In this document: one piece after another, positions 37,157 to 47,832 of the stretch
Layout: each line of letters starts with the position of its first letter
How positions within the stretch are numbered: position 1 is the stretch's first letter
From: Seriola aureovittata
Lineage: Eukaryota > Chordata > Actinopteri > Carangiformes > Carangidae
Assembly (NCBI RefSeq): GCF_021018895.1
Contig: NC_079386.1
Coordinates: forward strand, 13,977,552 to 14,041,551
Length of the DNA: 64,000 bases
Direction of reading: 5' to 3'
The notes under the pieces: model-generated
What the model was told of the DNA's origin: nothing
Databases searched by the model: none
What the model saw: only the letters and a program-made list of their open reading frames with translations
Translations under genes and position numbers: made by a program

Positions 37157-40100
37157 ATGGGGCACACTCTGCTCTGTGTGCTGTCCTTATTCTGTGAGTA
37201 CATCAGTCATTTTCACCATCTGTGACTGTCAGAGGCAGATTCATGATTTTATCAAGGTGGTGGTTTTGTTTGGGAGATCTTTGTTGTTGATTAATCTTTG
37301 TTCAGTGTGGTGGAGTAAGTAGATCAATGGGCTAGTTATTTTGCACACATTACAATACACAGTACAATGCATGTACAGTATATAGACTAGGGTATTATGT
37401 TTATAGATTTTGACTGTTTGTCAGATTGATCACGTCTGATGAGGTTTCAATCTTTATTTTAGTGCTGAATACACTCTTCTACGGAAAGGCTGAAGGTAAC
37501 AAGTTCCTTCCTGTTTTTTCTCACTTATATAATGTTATATATAGTATTAATCTCCGACTTATTACTGACAATGTCACTCTTAATCATATCGTCTTTGTGT
37601 TGAGATTTCATCATGTATGTTACATTTTATTTTATTTATCAATTCAAATTATTAAATGACTTCAGTTGTGCTCAACAGTGTGAAATTGCATATTTGCATA
37701 TTTATCTCTCCTGGTTGGTGTTGGATGCACGTTCATGTACGAGGTCGTCATGTTGTGCTGACCCTCAGGGCAGAGCCTGTTACCTTCATACAGATTTCAT
37801 GCATTCATCTGGTCATCTTAACAGGGCAGAGTAGTGACCCAGCAGAGGGCACTGATGAGTCTGGTATGAAGACAGAATCAAGCCCAGTCAGAGTCTGTCA
37901 CAGTGTCCTGCATGCAGTACAGATTATCTCACTGACTTCAGTTGTTGGCATGTGTGCTGACTGCCACACAGTTTCTTTTGGTTTCACCTGTAGGAGCTGT
38001 TAAAGTCAGAAATGATCAAATATTGCACATATAGATGTTTGACAAATGAAAGGCAAAACCAAGAGGAAAAGTCTCTATGACGTTGGGACAGTATGAGCCT
38101 CCAGAACAACTAAAACTTTGTGAGGATTTTCAATATGAAATGACCAGAAACGTGGTTGTGAAATATCTAATTGACTGTGTCTGGGCATTGTTGGAGGCTA
38201 TGCATGTTGAAGGAGGGAGACCAAATGCTGTGCTGACCCTAATGTCAAACTGCATTTACTGAAGAGTCTGTTATTTTCATAGATAGAGTTTTTTCATGCA
38301 TTAATCTGATCATGTCAACAGGGCAGCCTAATGAACAAGTGGACAGTGCAGATAACTCTGAAGGGGGGAAAAGATCCAACACAGCTACAGTAAAGTAAAA
38401 CAGTCCTGCCTGAAGATTTTAATAACAAAGAGTCATATGATTCATTTTTACACAGAAAGTAATTATACTCTGTGTTTGAGTCGTGGCATGTTGTGCTGGC
38501 TGCTGTGTTACACTTCTGTGTGAGCTGATAAACGTGGACGCAAAGGGGCTGAATGGATGGAATCAGTTAACTTCAACAAAACATGATTTATGATTGAGAC
38601 GTGTGTTGGTGTACACTCTGTTATGAAAAAATAATTTGTTTTCTAACTTGAACAGAACCTGAACCCAAGGCCTCTCTGACAGCAGACAAGACAGTTATAC
38701 CAGCAGGGGGCAGTGTGACACTGACCTGCTCTGTGGACGGCTCTGATGACTGGAAATACTACGGGTTCAGACGTGACTCACACTCTGCAGCTGATCCAGT
38801 AAGAGATGTTAGAGCACACGGAGTTATGGTTGTCACAGAGGGAGGTTTCTACCACTGCATAGGAGGGAGAGGAGACCCAGAGTTCTTCACTCAGAACAGT
38901 GAGGAAGTCCACATTCAGAAAACTGGTGAGTTTAGTCATTTAATATTCATTGTTGTGTTCAGATCTGTTGTCAGTCGTTTAAAAAAGAGTCATTTGGTGT
39001 CAGAAGCAAAACAGGAGAGTTTTAATGGAAAAATGAAAATATGGCAGCAGCTCTTAATCCTCTGAGGATGGAGAGAAACAAACTGTTAGTCTCTCTTCAG
39101 GTCGTGTAAAAATACAAATCAAGAGTGGAAGATACTTCAATGACACTTCTCACTGACATCTACAGGTGGTTAAAACACATTTGTCATATCACAGTATTCG
39201 TGAGACATTGTGACCTTGTCTTGGTTCTTGAACACAGAGCGGCCCCATGTTTTATCTGAGGAGCTGCTGTCATGTTTCAGTGCAGAGTTAAAACCAGTCG
39301 AGAGCAGCTTTTATATTTTTCTATAAAATAGATGATGATCAGCTGTTGAGTCAGACTTGTCAGTGAAGAGTTTCCTTCAACTGGCTGCTGCTGAAGTTCG
39401 TCTTTAATCCCTGTTTGTATATAGTGTATGAAACAGTGTGTGTGTGCGTGTGTGTCTGTGTGTCTGTGTGTGTCTGTGTGTGCCTGTGTGTGTGTGTCAT
39501 TCATTGCTTCTTTTAATATGTTTTCATACTTTTGTTTTTCACCTGTTTTTTTGTTTTTATGGCTGTTGAATCATGTTTGTATTATTTTGGGTTTTTTTTT
39601 AACTTTGCTACAAAATTCAAGCTGTTGCTTAAGGACAATAAAAATGATTCCCATTAGAAATAGTGCTACTAACCTCTATGATTTTCATTTGATTTTTACA
39701 AATTTAGTTATTTTCTTACTGTATTTCTGTCAACAGTTTACAGTAGGGTCACTGTGACTCTGCAGCCCAGCTCATCTCTGATATACAGTGGTGAGAAGAT
39801 CACTGTCAGATGTGAGATCCAGGGAGGTGGAGACACTGGGTGGACGTATGAATGGAGAACAACCAGCTCAAACAATCCTCCATCACACAGTGAATACACT
39901 ATCAGCAGAGCTGCTGAGTCTCACAGTGGAGACTACAGCTGTAGAGGTAGAAGAGACTATTCCTTAACAGAGTGGAGTCAGGTCATGAGATTGACAGTAT
40001 CACGTGAGTTGGACCGTCTTTCTTAATGTTTTCATTGATATAAACAGGACAGTTGTGAACATTCATCTGTCTATCAGTGACCCAGTCCTCTCCAGGTAGA

Positions 40101-43100
40101 TCAGTAATAAACTGTATTTCTTCAGTGTAACAACAGAATTATGAAAAAAGAGACACGATGCAATTTTCTGTAACTTCAGAAATATTGATGTTCAAAGAGA
40201 AAAGTGCAGAGAAGATAAAAGAGTTCAGGAAGAGCTGTGAGCCAATACATTTGTCTTTCAATAAGGGAATTATAAATATAAATTAGAGGGAATCTGTTAT
40301 GCAGTTTTGGATTAACACAGTTAATAATTTTTTAAATTGTGGTAAAAGCTAAATTACAATGTGGATGTTCAGTTTGATTGTTTGAATAAATTCTCTGATA
40401 AATGTTATTTACAATATTTCAAGTCTTTTACTTTTAAAGTATGTAATGTAATGTAATAAAACAAAATAAATTTCTTGAAGCAAATCACATTTAATTATTT
40501 ACTTATTTTCTATTTTGCTCTAAACTCAACAGGAAGTAAACCCACAGCCACTCTGACAGCAGACAGGACAGTTCTACCAGCAGGGGGCAGAGTGACACTG
40601 ACCTGCTCTGTGGATCGTTCTTACAGCTGGAAATACGACTGGTTCAGACGAACCTCTGTCTCTTCTGAAGCTGAGACTGTAGGAGACACAGACCAACCAA
40701 ACACAGTCATAACACAAGGAGGCGTCTACACATGCAGAGGAAGGAGAGGACAACCAGAGTTCTTCACACAAGAAAGCAGTAAAGTCACCATTAAGGAAAC
40801 TGGTGAGTTAAGTCATTTGTTCTGGAATAAAACAACATTTATTCTTTAAATCTCTTCCTCTGTTTATCAGCAGTGTAAGAAAGAGACGTTTTGATACCAA
40901 CAGCAAATAGAAGCAAAACAATGATTAAATGTCAGTCGCTCCTGAAGCTCTGATGAAGGAGAAAACACAACGTTCATCCCTCTTCATGTTGTGCACAGAG
41001 TCAAGACGAGACTGGAAGGTGCTTCTTGTCTCAGAGTCATTTCTATCATCTAGAAGAGTTTGTCTGCTTGTTCCAGTGTTTGTAAACTTGTTGTCATCCT
41101 TCAGTCCACCACATGTTTTACACAAGAAGCTTTTTAGTGTCAGTTTAGATTTGAAATTGTGGAGATTTTAGATTTTTATTAAATAGATCTCAAACAGTGA
41201 GAGTGGCTGTTTTCAGGTGAGTGTATTTGCTTCTTTCTCTCCATAGTTTTATTTCTACATGTCAGACTCTAGTTTTATTCTGTAAACACGTAGTGAAGGA
41301 CAGAGGCACATTTAACATCATCAAGATTTTTATTTTACATTAAAACCACCATCAGGAGCTGATGGGGGGTTAACTCATGAAAAAATAGAATATAAATATA
41401 AACACAAAGTAAATACTGAAACATCCTCCTATGAAACCTACTTAAACAGTGATTTAAAAGCTTCTAAGAAACAGAAGTTTTTTACATGACGTTGAGATCT
41501 TTGGGTTGATGTTCAGTTTCACAAACAGTTTAGGCCTGAGAAAATTTATTTATTTATCATCCGTTGTTCCCTAACACCTCCACCTGCTCCTTATTTAAGA
41601 TATAACCAAAAGGTAAAAAATGCAAATTTACTTATTCTACTCTTTTATGTTCTAAATACAAAGTCAACACGATTCACCTTTATTGATCTTTAACTGAATC
41701 TCTTCCCATATCGTCACTGATCTGCTGGAACAGTAACCTCAGCGTGAGAATTATCAGACTGTTGTTCTAAATAACTGGAGACAAACAGCCTGTTGTGTCT
41801 GCTCTGTGTCAGTGTCTGTGGAAAGTCTACCAGTCTGTTGGAGAACTGCTGTCACCCTCTGTATGCTGAGTTTCAGCTGCTCCTCTCAGACTGTATCTGA
41901 CAGTCACATTAAAAACATGAGCACAAAGTCCCTGTGGGAAAGAGCTGCTCCTGATGCACAGTTGTTACTTTTCTTCCTGATTATTTTCTTGCTTTAAGTC
42001 GTTTTCTTTGGAGACACTGTTTGATGTTTTCATGTGTTTGTAACTTAAACTGATGCTGTTGTTCATGGCTGTTGAGTTGTTTGTATTGTTTATTTAACCT
42101 TAATACAGATGATTCTTATTAGAAACAGCAGCAATAATTATGACATTTGAATCCTCACTGTGTATTTTTTATGTCAACAGTTCCCAGTAGGGTCACTGTG
42201 ACTCTGCAGCCCAACTGGTCTGTGATATACAGTGGTGAGAAGATCACTGTCAGATGTGAGATCCAGGGAGGTGGAGACACTGGGTGGACGTATGAATGGA
42301 GAACACCCAGCTCAAACAATCCTCCATCACACAGTGAATACTCTATCAGCAAAGCTGCTCTGTCTCACAGTGGAGACTACAGCTGTAAAGGTAGAAGAGA
42401 CTATTACTTAACAGAGTGGAGTCGGGTCATGAGATTGACAGTATCATGTAAGTTGAACATCTTTCATTTATACAAAAAAATAGTTTTCCTATTTTTAAAA
42501 TCTCTTTCATCTAAATAAAACAACAAAAACATTTCAGATATCATTGTAGCTCTGTTCATCCACTCAGTGAAAAATGTTTTTTAGTTTAGTAACAAAGGAA
42601 TGAAAATGAGCTTTTTACTGTAACATCAGAGTAACTTTTTAAGCACTATACAGTTCTGATACATGAAAAATAAAATGACTTGTGGTTGTTTAATGAGTCC
42701 ACAGTTTCCACTGACATCCCCTCAAAAATGAAAGTGTTTTTTGTGGCTGTACACATGTAGTTTTCTTTGTAGCAGAAGTGAGTTATGATGCAGTTGATTC
42801 AGTTGTTTTGGCTGAGATGTTGATATATTCATTTATTTATTTCCATCATTAATCCCTAGAGGTGTCAGGTTGTGAAAACTTTAGAGAAAGAGTTTGGTCT
42901 CTTCAGTGTTGACAGAGGGCTGCATGTGAGTTGGGTGAAATCAGTTTCAATGAATCCACCTGTAATAACTGTCAGTGTTTTAAGTCTGCTCAGAGTTTAT
43001 GAAACAAGGTAACAGGGAACAAATCCTATTTTAACCATTGACTTGTTTTGTTTTTCACTGTGAACTAAACAGCAAATAAACCCCAGGCCTCAGTGACAGC

Positions 43101-45913
43101 AGACAGCAGAGTCCTACCAGCAGGGGGCAGTGTGACTCTGACCTGCTCTGTGAACCCATCATCTGGTTGGAAATACTACTGGTACAGAGAGAATAAACTC
43201 TCTGAACCTCTGAACACACATGATGCTGTTTCCCAGACAACTGGAACAACCAGTGTCTCACAGGAAGGACTCTACTGGTGCAGAGGAGGAAGAGGAGACC
43301 CAGTTTACTACACAGAGTTCAGTTGGTCAGTTAGGATCGACACCATTGGTGAGTTTGGCAATAAACGCACAATGTAGAAGAAGAAGTCTATTGTTTATTC
43401 ATGATGAATCATTAAGATTGAGATAAAAAAAAATCTACTGTTAATTGAAACTCTTGGTATTTTTATGTTCTTACTGTAAATTCTTGAACATGAACAGTCC
43501 CAAACACGGCTGTTGTGACTCTGCAACCAAACTGGCCTGAGATATACAGAGGAGAGACGATCACTGTCAGCTGTGAGATCCAGGGAGGAGACACTGAGTG
43601 GACGTATGAATGGGAAAGTAACAGCTCACTTAAAACTTCAGATCAACATGAATACAGGATTAGTTCTGCTTCATCATCCCACAGTGGAGACTACATGTGT
43701 AGGGGCAGAATGAAAAGTGCACAACATAATACAACAGAGTGGAGTGATTCGGTCAAATTGACAGTGTATGACAGTAAGTCTGATCTTATTTAATTTAAAC
43801 TGAAAATCTAAACAACTCATGTGTTTAGAGATAATGTCATAACATGTTTTCATTCTGAGAAAATAACTTTCCAACACAAAAACCCCGGCCTGTCCTCACT
43901 GTGTCTCCATCATGGCTGAGTCCTGGAGCCTCAGTAACTCTGAAGTGTGAGGTTGAACTTCCATCTGCAGGATGGAGGTTCTACTGGTACAAGGCTGTTC
44001 CTGATGGATCACAGCGCTCCTACAGCGATGAGCTGCTCCCTGGAAGCAGCAGTGGGACTGAACAGGATTCCTACATCGTCCATGGTCAGACACACACAGC
44101 AGGATATGTGTGTAAGGCTGGAAGAGGAGACCCAGTGATTTACACTGAGACTAGTGAACTAAAGTTTGTCTGGTCTGGAGGTGAGTTTGTTGTTTCTTTA
44201 GTGTTTTTTCTGTCGAGAAGCAAATGTTCAGTCATTACCTAAGTTCATCCATGTTTTTGTCTGTGAGCAACATTTCCTAAAAACAAATATTCATGTTGGT
44301 AAAGAAATGTATTTTTACATTCATGGTCCCCAGTGGAAGAAATGTACTGATTGTGGAACTGGGTTGAATATCCTTCTCTCCTTGTTTCCTTCTGTCCTTC
44401 CCTTATCCTTCTTCAGTTAATCTGAAAGCATCAAAAGCCACAAACAAACACAGAGATACAAGGTTTCCACCTCTCATTGAAGTGCAGCTCCACTTTCCTC
44501 AATGTGTCCTTTTATTTTGGATACTTGAGCTCATCTTAATGTTTATTCTCAATTATATTTTCCTCCCCCAGCAGACAGGACAAGTGCAGTTGGAGAGTTG
44601 ACTCAGTGGTCAGGCAGGTGCACAGACAGATGAATAAATAAATAACAATAAAAGACTTCAGCAGGTAACAAAGCAGTTAGAGACAAGATCAACAAACAGT
44701 CATAAAACTGACACAAATCTAACGAGACAAATAAGAGGAAAACACTTTTGTATAAAGACAAGAAGCATCTTTTAACATGAAATACACACCTCTGTATGTT
44801 AGACAGGCAGGTAAAAGTAAAGTGTAGAAAAACATCCATGGAAACACCTGGAACCACTCAGCAGCATCATTCATTTCTCTGCTGTCTGTCCATGTGCTGT
44901 TTGTTCCAAACTCTGCATCTTGTTTCAGTGTTGGTGCTGCTGATGTTTCTAACACTCACCAAACAAAAGATGAACAAAGGAATATTTACACTGAGCTCTT
45001 TTTAATGTTCATATCTCTGTTGCTGGTTTGACCCTTTTCTATGTTTGTTCTTCAGATGTTCGTCCGTCAGCGTCTCTCACAGTGAGTCCTGACAGAGTGC
45101 AGCACTTCACCTCTGACTCTGTCTCACTGAGCTGTGAGGGAAACTCTACTGAGTGGAGAGTGAGGAGGTTTGATGAGAGTAAATACCTGTCACACTGCTC
45201 TGACTTCGGGATAATTACTGGATCCACATGTAACATTTACAGTTATGGGCCCAGTGATGCAGTGTACTGGTGTGAGTCTGGATCAGGAGAGTTCAGCAAC
45301 ACAGTCAACATCACTCTACAGAGTACGTTTTACTGCATTTTAATTTTATTTCATTTTCTCTGGACTTTGAATTATTTTAAACGTCTCATGTGATTTATTT
45401 TAGGTTTTTACATATAAAGTGACTTTTTGGTCCATTACTCTGCTTCATGGTTTGTTCAGTAATCGTATTGAACAAAACAGACAAAATCACTTCCTCTGTG
45501 GTCTCTAGATTTAACATATATACGTTCTTATCTAAATAAATTCAAACGTCAATCTTCAGTCTTCTTCACACAGTAGCAGCATAATTATCAGGTTAAATTC
45601 ACTTCCTCTCTTCACAAAACAAATTATGTCCTAACTTTGGCCACAGTAAATATCTTCCATCGTTTTTCCTTCAGATTATCATATAAAAAATGCAGTCAAA
45701 TGAAAAAATAATAATGAATAACTTCTGTAAGTGGAGTTCAGATATCTTCCATTTGCAAAAGTTGACATCCAGTTTGCATTGGCTGCTATTTATAGTTTTT
45801 TTGTGGTATTAAAAAATCTTGTATATCCACAGGCACATATTCAACATGGCACCATTCTCTCTAGACCTAATGAACCAAAACCAAATCTGTGGCTATATAT
45901 ATAAATATACGTG

Positions 45914-45964
<51 letters not shown>

Positions 45965-47832
45965 AGCCACAGATAAGAAGCCAAGTATATATATGTCAGC
46001 TGGTTCTAAAGCTCTGCACCAGCTGATCTCTGACTGAAACTTCATATTCTGACTGTTTCACAGATGATGATTTTATCCTGCTGAGCCCCGTCCGTCCTGT
46101 GACTGAGGGAGAGTCTGTGATTCTTGGCTGTAAACTCAGGACAGAACAACATCTTTCCAGTGTGTTTTTCTATCAGAATGACAAACTCATCCAAAATGAT
46201 TCCAGAGTGGAGCTGAATATCTCTGCAGTGTCACAGTCAGATGAAGGTTTCTACAAGTGTCAGTCCTCAGGACGAGTGTCAGCACAGAGTTGGATGTCAG
46301 TTAAAGGTGAGTAGGATTAAAATATTTGATTCTTTTTCTATTTTCTGAAGTGTGTTGCTCTGACAAAGGAACACTGTCAACATATAGTATATTCATGTGT
46401 ATGTGCTGCAGATGTAGATGCAGGTTTTCTTATTGTTTTAGAGTTTTATCCTGAAGACTTGAAGTCACCTGTTTTATTTTTTAAAGGATTTTGTCATTTC
46501 TGTAAAGTAAAGTCCACCATTAATACATTTCCTGATACTTTTATTAACTCAATTAATATTCAGCAGTTACAATAGCTGTGCCAAGACCTGAAAGCTCTTC
46601 ATTTCCTGTGTCGCTGATCGTTGGGCCGGTTTGTGGAATAGTATTGATCGTTCTCCTGCTGCTGTTGTTTCGCTACAGAAATTCAAAGGGTGAGATCTTT
46701 TTCTTCATATATTTGATTACACCCTAATTAGTCAAGAGAAAAGCGTGTTCTGATGTAATTACATGTACTGTTGCAACAATAGAACAATTTGCAATACAAA
46801 CCCATGTAGCAGCATGTAACCTGCTGCTGTGTGGCTGCAGAAAGTCAACAGGTGAGACACTGATTATTACAAAATCACTGATCAGTTCAGTTTTTAATAC
46901 AAATCCTACTCTGCTTTTTACAGATCCATGTTGTAACAGGTTCGTACAACACGCTCTCTCATCTCCAATAAGTTTTTGCTATTAAATTATCCTGCTAATT
47001 ACTGCTGATATATGTTTATTAACCTCCATGTTTCAGACTGACTCAGACTCAAAGAGAGAATCAGGGCTCTGCTACAGGACAAACTGTCAACCATGATCAA
47101 CAGCAAATATATTCCTCTCTTCTCCACGGTCAGTTTTTCATGTTGCTTCTTACGCTTTCACAACTATTTCTGACTCACTTTCTAATCAAGAGAGACCAGG
47201 AAATATTTTTGATCCATTTGCATCCAGTTCTCCAGGACTGTACTCGTTCCCTCTGCTGCTGGAATTAAACCAAACCATCACAGACATGAGGTGACTGGTG
47301 TGACTTTGTTTTGGTTCTCACTGTCCTGTAGGTGACGCCTGTGTCTATGAATCAATCAGAGGCTCTGAAAACACTGGAACAGGTTCAGTATAAACTTTTA
47401 CTAATGTCCAGCTGTTGGAAGCTGCAGTATATCATTAAACAGGAAGTGAGCGATTAATATTAAAGTCAGTAAAAACATAATGTTTTCAGGTCAACCGGAC
47501 ACTAATGTCAGTGATGTCACATCTCCTATTGAAATTGATAGAAAAATGACATTCTGTCATGTGATCATCTCAACAGGTGGATGTGATGGTGCAGAGGAGA
47601 GCTCTGACTATATTAATGTGAATCCAGATTCAGCCAAAGGTACAAATGTTATTCAAAGTCCAATTTTCATCTTTGATTGTATAATTTGAAATAATTTTCC
47701 AGATTCCACATAGAAAGTGTCATATTTTTCTAAATGCATCACATGTGTTTTAAATGATATATTATATAAAGTCAGATATGATGTTTTTTATTTTTTCCAG
47801 CTGTTTATTGTGATTTCGTTCCAGGTCCATAA
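37157..47832 (+). CDS. Gene D: FCRL/LITR-like receptor with A/B-type ectodomain and TM and C-type tail
   Basis: Exons: signal 37157-37193 and 37463-37495 (MGHTLLCVLSLF, then LLNTLFYGKAE); Ig 38656-38925 (II), 39737-40003 (I), 40533-40802 (II), 42181-42447 (I), 43073-43348 (II), 43498-43773 (I), 43878-44180 (III, acceptor mutated), 45056-45322 (IV), 46064-46306 (V); TM 46576-46689; tail 46924-46939, 47037-47128, 47332-47382, 47577-47639 (or from 47490), 47825-47832. The frame closes at TAA 47830. Length is about 950 aa with the type III exon or 849 aa if it is skipped; both are in frame. The outermost D1 exon of B and C is lost, with decayed traces in the intron. A Pro lies inside the TM run (IVGPVCG). 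Probably an expressed inhibitory receptor, but the missing acceptor makes the protein uncertain. Confidence 0.78.
37738..37805 (+). pseudogene. Gene D: decayed D1 Ig exon, copy 1
   Basis: GTGCTGACCCT and CTGTTACCTTCATA align with the start of the D1 exons of B (15560) and C (28128), but the middle is deleted, the Cys codon is lost and no open frame or donor remains. Confidence 0.55.
38224..38330 (+). pseudogene. Gene D: decayed D1 Ig exon, copy 2
   Basis: ATGCTGTGCTGACCCT, then a GAAGAGTCTGTTATTTTCAT stretch, follows the D1 exon pattern with an in-frame stop and shortened spacing. It ends in the same CAACAGGGCAG sequence as copy 1, so the two remnants arose by duplication. Confidence 0.5.
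39437..39500. repeat. GT-rich complex microsatellite in gene D
   Basis: Interrupted GT/CTGTGT units in the intron between the first type II and type I exons. Confidence 0.85.
43878..44180 (+). pseudogene. Gene D type III Ig exon with destroyed splice acceptor
   Basis: The 303-base exon is otherwise intact and open. At the acceptor, genes A and E read CCAACAG; here it reads CCAACAC. The next AG (43919-43920) would shift frame. Skipping from 43773 to 45056 keeps phase 1, so the likely protein lacks this domain. Confidence 0.75.
45886..45973. repeat. Inverted repeat around an (AT)n run in gene D
   Basis: TCTGTGGCTATA (45886-45897) and TATAGCCACAGA (45962-45973) are exact inverted copies flanking an (AT)n microsatellite (45919-45956). 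The right arm continues into an inverted copy of sequence seen in direct orientation in gene A near 8790, so a fold-back rearrangement replaced part of this intron. Confidence 0.75.
46576..46689 (+). other. Gene D transmembrane exon
   Basis: A 38-codon exon close to those of A and B: stalk VPRPESSSFPVS, hydrophobic run with one Pro and no charge, stop-transfer RYRNSK. The acceptor is TAG and the donor is GTGAGA. Confidence 0.83.
46817..46850 (+). pseudogene. Scrap of a C-type TM exon in a gene D intron
   Basis: CCTGCTGCTGTGTGGCTGCA then GAAAGTCAACA followed by GTGAG matches the 3' end of the gene C TM exon (LLCWCRKSK and its donor). Upstream, the intron matches gene B; downstream, gene C. 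It has no acceptor and marks the junction of a tail swap. Confidence 0.65.
46924..47832 (+). other. Gene D cytoplasmic tail exons (C-type)
   Basis: Motifs: QIYSSL (47037-47128), CVYESI (47332-47382) and SDYINV (47577-47639), ending Gly-Pro-stop as in gene C. An A/B-type ITIM exon relic starts at 47490: its core reads DVTSPIEI, so the Tyr of VTYSSI is gone, and its donor is lost. From 47490 to 47639 the frame is open, so both acceptors could give in-phase products. Confidence 0.72.

Noticed and set aside
36889..37203. Minus-strand frame with a Glu run over the gene D leader
   Set aside because: The Glu run is the antisense of the (TTC)n repeat; the region is the gene D promoter and signal exon.
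38077..38262. 61-codon frame between gene D signal and Ig exons
   Set aside because: Ends inside the second decayed D1 exon; no acceptor and no Ig features in the frame.
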